Assembly: GCF_016741935.1 (NCBI RefSeq)
Contig: NZ_JAERRG010000006.1
Coordinates: 62,001-126,000 of the forward strand
Direction of reading: 5' to 3'
Length of the DNA stretch: 64,000 nucleotides
Source: Streptomyces endocoffeicus
GTDB lineage: Bacteria > Actinomycetota > Actinomycetes > Streptomycetales > Streptomycetaceae
This document shows, piece after piece, positions 7,418-15,980 of this stretch (within the stretch, counting starts at the first letter, position 1; every line of letters begins with the position of its first letter). The position numbers and the translations under genes were made by a program. The notes below the pieces were generated by a model that saw nothing but the letters and a program-made list of their open reading frames with translations, was not told the origin of the DNA and did no database searches.

Positions 7418-9727
7418 TTGTCAAACGAGGAATGGGACCGTGAGCAAGAATTCCTTGATCTGCTCAATGGGCGCCTCGCCGAGCTCAGGGCACGAGCCGA
7501 GGAGTCGGTGACCGAGGCACTGTCCTTGGAGGGCACCACCTTCCAGGCGCGGCTGGAGCGCGATGTGCTGGTGGCCGAGCGGTCCGGGCTGCTCGCCGCG
7601 TTCGAGGCGGGGGAGCGGGGGCTGTGTTTCGGCCGGCTGCTGTTCCGCGACGACCGCGACTACCACATCGGCCGCATCGGCATCCGGCGCGATGACGCGG
7701 ACCGCACCCCGCTGGTCATCGACTGGCGGGCCGATGTGGCCCGTCCGTTCTACCTCGCCACCGGGCACACCCCCATGGGGCTGCGCCGCAGGCGCCACAT
7801 CACCACCGAGGGACCCAAGATCACCGGGCTGCACGACGAGATCCTGGACCTCTCGGACACCATACGGACCGGGCATGAGGGATCCGACGCGGACGCCGTG
7901 CTGCTCGCCGCACTCGACGCCGCCCGCACCGGCCGGATGCATGACATCGTGCAGACCATCCAGGCCGAACAGGACCAGATCATCCGCGCCCCGCACCACG
8001 GCGTCCACGTCGTGGAGGGCGGCCCCGGCACCGGCAAGACCGTCGTGGCGCTGCACCGCGCCGCGTATCTGCTCTACGCGCACCGGGAGTCGCTGGCCCG
8101 CCGCGCGGTGCTGATCGTCGGGCCCAACCCGGCGTTCCTCGGCTACATCGGCGAGGTGCTGCCCTCGCTCGGCGAGACCGGTGTGCTCCTGGCCACGCTC
8201 GGCGAGCTCTTCCCCGGTGTGACGGCCACCGGCACCGACACCCCCGCGGCGGCCGAGGTCAAGGGCCGCCCGGAGATGGCGGATGCGCTGGCCCGATTCG
8301 TACGGGACCGGCAGACGCTGCCCGACCCCGCGATCGTCATCGAGCACGACGACGGCGATCTGGTGCTGGACAGGGACATCGCGTCCGAGGCGGGCCACAA
8401 GGCACGGGAGACCGGGCTGCCGCACAACCTCGCCCGTCCGCACTTCGCGTTCCGTGTCATCGACGCCCTCACCGACCAGCTCGTGGACCGGATCGGCGCG
8501 GACCCCCTCGGCGGGCCCAACCTCCTCGGCCCGGACGACGTCGCCCAGCTCGGCAAGGCCATCGCGGTCAACCCCGAGGTGCACGCGGCCATCGCGGAGC
8601 TGTGGCCTGCCCTCACCCCGCGGCAGCTCGTGGCCGACTTCCTCGGCGACCCCGTCCACGTCTCCGACGCCGACGCCGCCGCGATCCGCCGCACCGACGG
8701 CGAATGGACCCCCGCCGACGTCCCGTTGCTGGACGAGGCGGCCGAACTCCTCGGCCATGACGACGCGGCGGCCCGCGCCGCCGCGGAGGCCGAGCGCCAG
8801 GAGCGCATCGAGTACGCACAGGGCGTGCTCGACCTCTCCTACGGCTCCCGCACCCTGGAGTTCGAGGACCGCGAGGACGAGGAGTCGGAGGTGCTGGCCG
8901 CCCACGACCTCATCGACGCCGAACGGCTGGCCGACCGCGCCGAGGAGCGCGACCACCGCAGCGCCGCCGAACGCGCCGCCGCCGACCGCACCTGGGCCTT
9001 CGGCCACATCATCGTGGACGAGGCCCAGGAGCTGTCCGCGATGGCGTGGCGGCTGCTGATGCGGCGCAGCCCGACCCGTTCGATGACCCTGGTCGGCGAC
9101 CCCGCGCAGACCGCGGAGCCGGGTGGCTGCGGCTCCTGGTCCTCGATCCTGGAGCCGTACGTCGGCGACCGCTGGGAGCACAGCCGGCTCGGCGTCAACT
9201 ACCGCACCCCGACCGAGATCATGGACGTCGCGGCGCGGGTGGCCCGTACCGTCGACCCCGCCTTCCAGCCGCCGCGCTCGGTGCGCGCCACCGGGGTGCG
9301 GCCGTGGGCGGAGCACACCGGCGATCTGCCCGGCGCGGTGTCCTCGGCCGTGGCGCGGGAGACCCGCACCGAGGGCCGTCTCGCGGTGATCGCTCCCAAG
9401 GACCGCCATGACACGCTGTCAGCCGCGCTCCCGCAGGCGTCCACCGGCCGGTCCCCGGACCTGACCAGCGCGGTGGTACTGCTCGACCCCCGGCAGGCCA
9501 AGGGGCTGGAGTTCGACACCGTGATCGTGGCCGAGCCCGCGGAGTTCGGCACCAGCGACCTCTATGTGGCGCTCACCCGGGCCACCCAGCGGCTGGGCGT
9601 GGTGCACACCGGGCCGCTCCCGGAGGGCCTGCGCGACCTGGCCGGCACGGCGGATCCGGCCGGTCCCGCCGACCTGCCCGACGCGGTCGGTCACGAGGTG
9701 GTCGGCGGCTCCGAGAGGCGCGGCTGA
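7418..9727 (+). CDS. helD: HelD-family ATPase (RNA polymerase recycling factor)
   Basis: This 769-residue protein resembles the actinobacterial HelD family, superfamily-1 helicase-like ATPases that bind RNA polymerase and free stalled complexes. The N-terminal ~50 residues form the charged coiled-coil arm. Walker A (GGPGTGKTVVALHR) is near residues 201-214, and Walker B (IIVDEAQELS) near 531. The later motifs LVGDPAQT, GVNYRTPTEI, KGLEFDTVIV and YVALTRATQRLG are those of UvrD/HelD proteins. The start is a TTG at 7418 with GGCGGGAG five bases upstream; no in-frame ATG fits. Known relatives include HelR, which gives rifamycin tolerance. The N-terminal text is closer to general HelD than to HelR, so I do not claim resistance. 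It ends at a shared terminator with the convergent GH28 gene. Confidence 0.88.
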   Translation: MSNEEWDREQEFLDLLNGRLAELRARAEESVTEALSLEGTTFQARLERDVLVAERSGLLAAFEAGERGLCFGRLLFRDDRDYHIGRIGIRRDDADRTPLVIDWRADVARPFYLATGHTPMGLRRRRHITTEGPKITGLHDEILDLSDTIRTGHEGSDADAVLLAALDAARTGRMHDIVQTIQAEQDQIIRAPHHGVHVVEGGPGTGKTVVALHRAAYLLYAHRESLARRAVLIVGPNPAFLGYIGEVLPSLGETGVLLATLGELFPGVTATGTDTPAAAEVKGRPEMADALARFVRDRQTLPDPAIVIEHDDGDLVLDRDIASEAGHKARETGLPHNLARPHFAFRVIDALTDQLVDRIGADPLGGPNLLGPDDVAQLGKAIAVNPEVHAAIAELWPALTPRQLVADFLGDPVHVSDADAAAIRRTDGEWTPADVPLLDEAAELLGHDDAAARAAAEAERQERIEYAQGVLDLSYGSRTLEFEDREDEESEVLAAHDLIDAERLADRAEERDHRSAAERAAADRTWAFGHIIVDEAQELSAMAWRLLMRRSPTRSMTLVGDPAQTAEPGGCGSWSSILEPYVGDRWEHSRLGVNYRTPTEIMDVAARVARTVDPAFQPPRSVRATGVRPWAEHTGDLPGAVSSAVARETRTEGRLAVIAPKDRHDTLSAALPQASTGRSPDLTSAVVLLDPRQAKGLEFDTVIVAEPAEFGTSDLYVALTRATQRLGVVHTGPLPEGLRDLAGTADPAGPADLPDAVGHEVVGGSERRG

Positions 9728-9738
9728 CCGCCTTCGAC

Positions 9739-9766
9739 GGCCGGCCGTGGTCTGCCACGGCCGGCC
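9739..9766. terminator. bidirectional terminator hairpin
   Basis: A perfect 12-bp GC-rich stem (9739-9750 with 9755-9766) with a 4-nt loop TCTG lies between the convergent HelD-like and GH28 genes, 11 nt after one stop and 9 nt from the other. It probably terminates both. Confidence 0.8.
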
Positions 9767-9775
9767 CGTCGTGGG

Positions 9776-11293
9776 TCATGAGGAGCAGTTCTCGCTGGAT
9801 CCGCTGGAGCTCACCCGCAGCGCTCCGCCGGAGGTGTTGGCGCTGTCGGCGAGGCAGTAGCCGGACACGTTCTGGACGACGACGTCCGCCGGGCTGTCGC
9901 TGCCGCGCTGTGCGGTGAAGTGGTCGAACCGCAGCGCGCTCCCGGAGTTGGCGATGACCGCCGGACGCCCGTCGTTCTTGGCGAACCGCACCGAGCTGTC
10001 GTTGAAGGTGATGTGATCCGCGTTGTGCAGATACCAGCCGAAGGCGGGACGGGTGCCGATGCTCTTCGGGTTGTAGTCGTCGGCGTCATTGCTGGGAACA
10101 GCGGTGGACATGGTGCCGTTGCCGCCGGGCACGGTGAGATTCACCTGGTTGAAGGTCACACCGCTGATGTGATTGCCACCGGACTCGCCCCACAGCGTCG
10201 GGCTGAAGGAGGGGGTGTTCCCGGTCCCGGTGATGTTGTCGTAGGTGATGTCGCTGATGTGGCCGACTCCCGGATTTCCGCCACACCGTTTTCTCGTCCC
10301 GATCTTCTGCATGATGGGGGAGTGCACATTGGTCATGGTGATGTCGCGGTAGTGCACATCGGAGATGTTGGCGCCGTCCATCGAGACCATGCCGAGCCCG
10401 GACTTGTCCGCACCGGTGATGGTGATGCCCTGGAAGTTGTAGTCCGAGAAGTCACCACAGGTCTCGGAGCCGAACATCAGGGCGTTGCAGCACTTCGCGG
10501 AGAGATGTGAATCGGTCACCTTCACATGGCCGTTGGACAGCTTGGCGCCCAGGGCGTAGTCGCTCTTGAAGACGAGCGCGTCGTCGTTGGCGGCGATATC
10601 GGCATGGGTGATGGTCACATTGGTGGTGCTGATGATGTTCCAGCCGTCGCGGTCGCTCGCCGTGTCGATGGTGAGGTGGTCCGAGGTCACGTTCTTGCAG
10701 CCGTTGATGAGGGCCGCGAAGTGGCCACCGCGCCGCAGGGTGATCCCGTCGAGGGTCAGTCCGTCACAGCGCGTCAGCGAAATGATCTTGTCCGCCTCGC
10801 CGGAGTCGGGGTTGCCGGTGATGAGGTTGCCCGCGCCGTCGATGGTGCCCGAACCGGTGAACCCGATGTTGGTGAGCTTGTCGCCGTAGAACATCGCGTT
10901 GTGGAAGTGGCTGTGGCCGTAGTCCTGGTAGTCGTCGTTCGGATTGGCCTCGGGCTTGTCATAGGTGTCCGCGCTCGAACCGAGGATCGTGGCCCCGGAG
11001 TCCAGCTGGAGGGTCACCTCGCTCTTGAGGTGGACGGTGTTCTTGGACTTGTACTGTCCGGACGGGAAGCGGACGATTCCGCCCCCGGCGCCGTTGGCCG
11101 CCGTGATGGCCTTCTCGATGGCGCCGGAATCATTGGACGAACCGTCGGCCTTGGCGCCGTAGTCCATCACGCTGAACACCGGTGCCGCGGAGGTGGCCGT
11201 CTCCTGCGCGGGGGTGGCGGCCGCCTGCGGCACTTGCGATAACCCGAAGACGGCGGCGAGGGCGAGCGCCGCGCCTGCGGCGAGTCTCTTCAT
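9776..11293 (-). CDS. secreted GH28-like glycoside hydrolase (polygalacturonase fold)
   Basis: This 505-residue protein carries a Sec signal peptide (MKRLAAGAALALAAVFGLSQ, cleavage likely after AAA) and is exported. VFSVMDYGAKADGSSNDSGAI, with DYGAKADG and NDS, is the start of right-handed beta-helix GH28/pectate-lyase-3 enzymes. The catalytic region reads SDRDGWNI (in place of NTDG), then NDDALVFKSD with the conserved DD, then QKIGTRKR near the position of the RIK motif. Repeats such as VTITHADIAAN and ITGADKSGLGM are beta-helix rungs. Cysteines at CC and KRCGG may form disulphides. The family hydrolyses pectic or related polysaccharides; the altered GH28 motif positions leave the substrate open. 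RBS: AAGGAG upstream of the ATG. Confidence 0.85.
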   Translation of the reverse strand: MKRLAAGAALALAAVFGLSQVPQAAATPAQETATSAAPVFSVMDYGAKADGSSNDSGAIEKAITAANGAGGGIVRFPSGQYKSKNTVHLKSEVTLQLDSGATILGSSADTYDKPEANPNDDYQDYGHSHFHNAMFYGDKLTNIGFTGSGTIDGAGNLITGNPDSGEADKIISLTRCDGLTLDGITLRRGGHFAALINGCKNVTSDHLTIDTASDRDGWNIISTTNVTITHADIAANDDALVFKSDYALGAKLSNGHVKVTDSHLSAKCCNALMFGSETCGDFSDYNFQGITITGADKSGLGMVSMDGANISDVHYRDITMTNVHSPIMQKIGTRKRCGGNPGVGHISDITYDNITGTGNTPSFSPTLWGESGGNHISGVTFNQVNLTVPGGNGTMSTAVPSNDADDYNPKSIGTRPAFGWYLHNADHITFNDSSVRFAKNDGRPAVIANSGSALRFDHFTAQRGSDSPADVVVQNVSGYCLADSANTSGGALRVSSSGSSENCSS

Positions 11294-11434
11294 CTCTCGT
11301 TCTCCTTCTCCTATGGAGCCGTGGAGATCCGACGTGTTGGAAGGTCTGAACCTGATTGAGCTGCGAGAATCCCTCTGGTGGGGCGACTTCTGTCTATGCC
11401 GGACCAGAAAGGTAGGATCTCTCTCCTTCTGTGG

Positions 11435-11462
11435 AAGGTAACAGGCGGATCCGAGCTGTCAA
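11435..11462 (-). promoter_or_regulatory. candidate promoter of the GH28 gene
   Basis: Read on the minus strand, TTGACA (11462-11457) is a perfect -35 and TACCTT (11440-11435) a fair -10, with a 16-base spacer. The start site would be near 11428, leaving a leader of about 135 nt before the ATG at 11293. Nothing else recognisable was seen in this 223-nt spacer. Confidence 0.5.
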
Positions 11463-11516
11463 TGGCCTCAGCCGCCACGACCGCTTCCCCGGCCGTCGAT
11501 CGCCTACGATCCCGCC

Positions 11517-11951
11517 GTGGCCCCCTTCCGTATCGAGCGGCGCTCCGCACTGCCCGTCGACGAGACCTGGCGACGGCTCACCGACTGGCCGCGCCACGGC
11601 GCCCATGTGCCGCTGAGCGGCGTCACCGTGCGTCCGGCGGGGCCGACCCGGGTGGGCACCGTGGTCGTGGTGCGCACGGGTGTCGGCCGCGCCGGATTCG
11701 ACGACCCCATGGAGGTCGTGCGCTGGGACCCGCCCACCGGGGACACTCCCGGCAGCTGCAGGCTGGAGAAGCGCGGCTCGGTGGTCCTCGGATGGGCCGA
11801 GATCGAGGTGCGCCCCCGGGAGGGCGGATCCGAGGTGGTATGGCGCGAGGAGGCGCGACTCCGGGGACTGCCCCGCCTGTTCGACCCGCCCACGGCATGG
11901 TCCGGCCGCCTGCTCTTCGGCCGGGTGGTCGACGCGTTGCTCAAGGGGTGA
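11517..11951 (+). CDS. SRPBCC-family (START-like) protein
   Basis: This 144-residue soluble protein has the length and pattern of polyketide cyclase/SRPBCC proteins. It begins FRIERRSALPVDETWRRLTDW, the usual first strand and helix (x-aRS-LP-x-E-x-W-x-x-LTD). A strand-rich middle follows, with GTVVVVRTGVG and VVRWDPP, and then a C-terminal helix (LLFGRVVDALLKG). The fold binds hydrophobic ligands in a cavity, but nothing fixes the ligand or reaction here. The GTG at 11517 starts the frame at the expected first strand; no clear ribosome site is seen. It stands alone between the GH28 gene, transcribed away from it, and the palindrome-rich spacer. Confidence 0.75.
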   Translation: MAPFRIERRSALPVDETWRRLTDWPRHGAHVPLSGVTVRPAGPTRVGTVVVVRTGVGRAGFDDPMEVVRWDPPTGDTPGSCRLEKRGSVVLGWAEIEVRPREGGSEVVWREEARLRGLPRLFDPPTAWSGRLLFGRVVDALLKG

Positions 11952-12454
11952 CGGCGCCTCGGTTCTCGCCGGGTACCGGCGCGCCGGTGGTCACGCCCCG
12001 GTAAGGCGCCTCGCCCTCCGGGCGCCTCGGCCGTAGGGGGGCCGACGGATCGTGACGCTGCGGCGGGCTGCTCCCCTCCCCGCCCCTTCCCGAAACTGGG
12101 GCTTCGCCCCAGACCCCGGACCGGGGCTTCGCCCCTTCCCGCGGCATCGGTATGCGGCTCCGCCGCGCGGCGGAGCCGCAAATCGACACTGTGGGAAGGG
12201 GCAGGGAGGGGAAAGCATCGGTGTGCGGCGCCGCCGCGTGGTCCGCCGGACACCTCGTAAGTGGCCGGGCCGGTACGGCGTTTGACGACCCATGGCGGGG
12301 TCGATCATCCGGGCACATCGCTGGGTAGGGATACGCCGGGCCCCGCCGCGGGCTCGCCCCGCGTACGGCACACCGCACACTGCCCCCGCATCACCGCAAG
12401 GCACCGCACCGCACCGCCCCCGAAGGCCCCCGAACGCCACGGAGGAGATGTCCC
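11952..12454. other. 503-nt palindrome-rich spacer without genes
   Basis: No coding region is supported; the open frames here have no family features and arise from the palindromes. The centre is occupied by a nested hairpin element (12072-12212). To its right, GTGTGCGGCGCCGCCGCGTGG echoes the palindrome at 12153-12180. The last ~30 nt hold the ribosome site GGAGGAG, about eight bases before the GH84 start. Confidence 0.6.
12072..12212. repeat. REP/MITE-like nested inverted-repeat element
   Basis: Two 20-nt arms (12072-12091 and 12193-12212) are inverted copies with one mismatch. Between them lie four further palindromes. CTGGGGC-TTC-GCCCCAG is at 12096-12112. CCCCGG-A-CCGGGG is at 12114-12126. 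GGGGC-TTC-GCCCC is at 12123-12135. A perfect 28-bp palindrome starting TGCGGCTCCGCC is at 12153-12180. Such clusters are common in Streptomyces spacers. It may be a transcription terminator, a REP element or a decayed miniature transposon; no target-site duplication was identified. Confidence 0.7.
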
Positions 12455-14413
12455 ATGCGCAGTCGCTTCAGAACCCTGGCACCCGTCACGGTGTTGTTCA
12501 CCCTGCTGGCCCTGCTGTTGCCCACCGGCGCGGTCGCCACCGCGTCCACCACCACGGCCACCGCCCCCGGGGCGCTGCCGGTCGTCACCCCGCGCCCGCA
12601 GGAGATGTCCCGCATCGGAGCGGACGTCCACGTCCCCTCCCGCGTCCGCCTCGTCATATCGGACGGTGTGGACCGTCCGACCCGCGATCTCGTCACCTCC
12701 GTGCTGCGCCGCGCGGGGGCCTCGCGGATCCAGGACGGCCCCGGGCCGAAGCTGACCGTGACCGTCGGCCGGATCGCCGATCCACGGGTCGAGAGGGCGC
12801 TTCGGGCCGCCGGGGGCCGGGTGCCCGGCCCGCTGCCCGCCGAGGGCTACGCGCTCGCCGCCGGACGCGGCTCGGTGGCGCTCGCGGGCGCCGACTCGGA
12901 CGGGACGTACTACGCGGCGCAGACGCTGCGTCAGCTCGTTTCCGGCCACCGCACGATCGCGTCCGTCTCGGTCACCGACCATCCGCTGATGCCGCTGCGC
13001 GGGGTGATCGAGGGCTTCTACGGAAGTCCCTGGACCCACGCCGAGCGCATGGACCAACTGGCGTTCTACGGGGACGTCAAGATGAACACCTACATCTACG
13101 CGCCGAAGGACGACCCCTACCACCGCGAGAAGTGGCGCGAGCCGTATCCGGCCGCCAAACTCGCAGAGCTCGGCGAGCTCGTCCGGCAGGCCACCGACCA
13201 CCATGTGCGGTTCACCTTCGCCGTCTCCCCGGGCAACTCCATCTGCTACAGCGACCCCTCCGACCTCGCCGCGCTGGAGGCCAAGCTGGACGCGGTCTAC
13301 GACCTCGGGGTGCGCAGCTTCTCCATGCCGTTGGACGACATCAGCTACACCCGCTGGAACTGCGAATCCGACCGCGCCACCTACGGTAACCCCTCGTCGG
13401 AGGCCGCGGCCAAGGCCCAGTCCGACCTGCTCAACACGGTGCAGAAGACGTTCCTGGACGAGCGGGCGGACACCAGGCCGCTCCAGATGGTGCCCACCGA
13501 GTACGGGGACGTCACCGACACCCCGTACAAGCGCGTCCTGCGCGAGCGGCTGGACTCGCGGGTCGAGGTGATGTGGACCGGAACCGATGTGGTGCCGCCG
13601 CGGATCACCGTGGCCGACGCGGAGCGGGCCGCCACCGTGTGGGGGCGCAAGGTCTTCGTCTGGGACAACTACCCGGTCAACGACTACGGCCAGGCCGAGG
13701 GCCGGCTGCTGCTCGCGCCGTACGACGCCCGTGAGCCCGGACTGCACCGGCAGCTCTCCGGCCTGGTCCTCAACCCGATGAACCAGGCCGCCGCCAGCAA
13801 GGTCGCCCTCTTCGGCGGAGCGGACTTCGCCTGGAACGACACCGGCTACGACGCCACCCGCACTTGGGAGGCCGCCGCCCGCTACCTCGCCGGGGACGGC
13901 CCCGGCGCGCACCCGGGCCGTACCGACGGGACCGTTCGCTCGCTGCTGGCCTTCTTCGACACCCAGCACCTCGCACCCACCTTCGGCGCCGAACCCTGGC
14001 AGCCGCAGGCCCCCGAACTCGCCGCGCGGCTCGACCGGTTCCACACCGCCTGGGAGGCGGGGCACGGGCGAGCGGCCCTGCGGGAGCTGCGCCCGTACGC
14101 CCGGCTGCTCGCCGCCGCGCCCGAGCGCATCAGGGCCGGGGCCGCGGACCGGGGATTCGTGGCGGACAGTACGCCCTGGCTGGACGCGCTGTCGCTGTGG
14201 GGGCGCGCCTTGGAACGTACCCTGGACGCGCTGGGCGCCCGACTCGACGGCGATGACGCCCAGGCCGCGGGGTGGTTCGCCGAGGCGGCGGCCGACGCGC
14301 GGCGGGCCGGGGAGATCCGCACCATCCCGGGCGAGACCCGCCCCGAGGGACCGGTGCGCATCGCCGACGGAGTCCTCGACACCTTCATCACCGAGGCCGC
14401 CGAAGGCGCCTGA
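12455..14413 (+). CDS. secreted GH84 beta-N-acetylglucosaminidase (hyaluronidase/O-GlcNAcase-like)
   Basis: This 652-residue protein has a signal peptide (MRSRFRTLAPVTVLFTLLALL, cleavage near TAST). An N-terminal GH20b-like domain (PVVTPRPQEM to VSVTDHPLMPLRG) follows. The GH84 barrel then opens with RGVIEGFYGSPWTHAER and KMNTYIYAPKDDPYHR, both family hallmarks. The catalytic acidic pair is in MPLDDISY. The Asn-rich WDNYPVND also belongs to this family. The enzyme removes terminal GlcNAc from glycans by substrate-assisted catalysis, here outside the cell. The C-terminal ~200 residues are helical. ATG 12455 has GGAGGAG about eight bases upstream. It stands alone after the palindrome cluster and may serve chitin or glycan scavenging together with the GH28 enzyme. 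Confidence 0.92.
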   Translation: MRSRFRTLAPVTVLFTLLALLLPTGAVATASTTTATAPGALPVVTPRPQEMSRIGADVHVPSRVRLVISDGVDRPTRDLVTSVLRRAGASRIQDGPGPKLTVTVGRIADPRVERALRAAGGRVPGPLPAEGYALAAGRGSVALAGADSDGTYYAAQTLRQLVSGHRTIASVSVTDHPLMPLRGVIEGFYGSPWTHAERMDQLAFYGDVKMNTYIYAPKDDPYHREKWREPYPAAKLAELGELVRQATDHHVRFTFAVSPGNSICYSDPSDLAALEAKLDAVYDLGVRSFSMPLDDISYTRWNCESDRATYGNPSSEAAAKAQSDLLNTVQKTFLDERADTRPLQMVPTEYGDVTDTPYKRVLRERLDSRVEVMWTGTDVVPPRITVADAERAATVWGRKVFVWDNYPVNDYGQAEGRLLLAPYDAREPGLHRQLSGLVLNPMNQAAASKVALFGGADFAWNDTGYDATRTWEAAARYLAGDGPGAHPGRTDGTVRSLLAFFDTQHLAPTFGAEPWQPQAPELAARLDRFHTAWEAGHGRAALRELRPYARLLAAAPERIRAGAADRGFVADSTPWLDALSLWGRALERTLDALGARLDGDDAQAAGWFAEAAADARRAGEIRTIPGETRPEGPVRIADGVLDTFITEAAEGA

Positions 14414-14434
14414 GCCGTCGAAGCGGTTGTATTT

Positions 14435-14452
14435 ACCACCCGTTGGGGTGGT
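14435..14452. terminator. short hairpin after the GH84 gene
   Basis: ACCACCC and GGGTGGT form a 7-bp stem with a GTTG loop, 21 nt after the GH84 stop. It may terminate that gene or serve as an operator for the FAD gene that follows; it is weaker than the other hairpins in the window. Confidence 0.5.
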
Positions 14453-14507
14453 GACGCTCGGATGATCATGCACTACGCTCCGTAGTATGGGGGTACCGGG
14501 GGAAGGT

Positions 14508-15848
14508 ATGGAGCGAGGGACCGCGGTGGTGATCGGCGGAGGTCTCGCCGGGCTGCTGGCCGCATGGGCGCTGCGGGGATACGCCGAGCGCATTGTCATA
14601 GTCGAGCGTGACCGCTATCCCGAGGGGCCCGCGTTCCGCTCGGGCGTTCCACAGGCGCGCCACGCACATCTGCTGCTCGAGGCCGGGCATCGGGCGCTGG
14701 CGGAGCTGATGCCCGGCGCGCGCGAGGAGTTGCTGACCGCCGGCGCGGTGCGGGTTCCGATGTCGGGCGTGCGCTGGCTCAGCGCGGCCGGGTGGCTCGC
14801 GAAGTACGAGAGCGAGGTCGCGTTCCTCTCCTGCACCAGACCGCTGCTCGACCATACGGTGCTGCGCCGGGTGCGCGGCGAGCCCTCGGTGCGATGGCTG
14901 GAGAACACCGACGTCGTCGGACTCCTCGGCACCCCGGGCGAGCTGACGGGCGTCCAGGTCCGGGCGCGGGGCGACGCCCGCGCCCGGGTGCGCGAGCTGC
15001 GCGCGGAGATGGTGGTCGACGCCTCCGGGCGCACCTCCTCGGTCCCGTCCTGGCTGGCCCGGCTGGGCTGTCCGCCCACCCCCGAGGAGCGCGTCGACGC
15101 GGGGGTGTCGTACGCCAGCCGGATGTACCACCGCACCGCCGGGGCGGATCCGGGCTTCGACGCGCTCTACCTGCAGACCAAGGCCCCCGACGCGCCCAGG
15201 CTCGGCGTGGTGCTGCCCGTGGAGGACGGCCGGTGGATCGCCAGCGTCGGCAGTATGCGGGGAGCGCAGGCCGAGCCGGGGGCGTCCGGTTTCGACCGGC
15301 AGCTGCGGCTGCTGCGGGACCCGAGCCTGCGCGAGCTGCTGGCCGCGGCCGAGCCCGCCGGTGCGGTCCGCGGCTTCTGGCCCGGCCCCGGTGTGCGGCG
15401 GCACTACGAGCGCCGGGCGCCGCGGGGGCTGGTCGTCATCGGCGACGCCGTGTGCACCTTCAACCCGGTCTACGGCCAGGGCATCACCGTGTCCGCGCTC
15501 GGCGCCCGCGCACTGCGGGCCGCCGCCGAGCGCCACGGCGGAATCGGCCACGGTACGGCGCATACCGCCCGTAAGGGCATCGCGGCCGCCACGGACACCG
15601 CGTGGCTGCTGTCCTCCAGCGAGGATGTGCGCTTTCCCGCCACCACGGGCGGCCCCGCCGGACTGGGGGTGCGGGCCCAGCACCGCTATCTGGACCGGGT
15701 CATCCGGCGTGCCACCGTCGATCCGGCGGTCTGCAAGGCCCTGCACGAGGTGATGTCGATGGTCGCCGCGCCCACCGCGCTGATGCGCCCCGCCGTCCTC
15801 GGGGCCGTGCTGCGCGGGGGAGGGAGGGGCCGACCCGCATCCCCCTAG
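14508..15848 (+). CDS. FAD-dependent monooxygenase/epoxidase-like protein
   Basis: This ~446-residue flavoprotein has three group A monooxygenase signatures. These are the dinucleotide-binding loop VVIGGGLAGLLAA at the N-terminus, a central VVDASGR, and VIGDAVCTFNPVYGQGITVSALGA, the GD motif contacting FAD. The NPVYGQG wording is what I associate with squalene-epoxidase-like and polyether-type epoxidases rather than aromatic hydroxylases. The reaction would be FAD- and NADPH-dependent oxygen insertion; the substrate is unknown. I prefer ATG 14508 to ATG 14487: GGGGGAAGG lies directly upstream, the flavin loop then starts at residue ~7, and TAGTAT at 14483-14488 looks like a -10 box overlapping the earlier ATG. 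No partner gene stands next to it. Confidence 0.82.
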   Translation: MERGTAVVIGGGLAGLLAAWALRGYAERIVIVERDRYPEGPAFRSGVPQARHAHLLLEAGHRALAELMPGAREELLTAGAVRVPMSGVRWLSAAGWLAKYESEVAFLSCTRPLLDHTVLRRVRGEPSVRWLENTDVVGLLGTPGELTGVQVRARGDARARVRELRAEMVVDASGRTSSVPSWLARLGCPPTPEERVDAGVSYASRMYHRTAGADPGFDALYLQTKAPDAPRLGVVLPVEDGRWIASVGSMRGAQAEPGASGFDRQLRLLRDPSLRELLAAAEPAGAVRGFWPGPGVRRHYERRAPRGLVVIGDAVCTFNPVYGQGITVSALGARALRAAAERHGGIGHGTAHTARKGIAAATDTAWLLSSSEDVRFPATTGGPAGLGVRAQHRYLDRVIRRATVDPAVCKALHEVMSMVAAPTALMRPAVLGAVLRGGGRGRPASP

Positions 15849-15980
15849 TGATCGTCGCGGATCCCGGACGGTGCCTGGCCGGCCGCCCTAGCATCGACAG
15901 CATCCGGGTGTTGTGAGGCCACCCGCACCCATGCCCCGACGACATGTCAATGGACCAGACGGCCCTATCAGGAGCACAGC

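Noticed and set aside
7418..9727. Calling the HelD-like protein HelR, a rifamycin-tolerance factor
   Set aside because: The N-terminal and domain wording resembles general actinobacterial HelD more than HelR, and the leader palindrome was not confirmed as the rifamycin-associated element.
11504..12440. Minus-strand open frames across the palindrome cluster
   Set aside because: They are built from palindromic GC-rich repeats and overlap the SRPBCC gene; no start context or family similarity.
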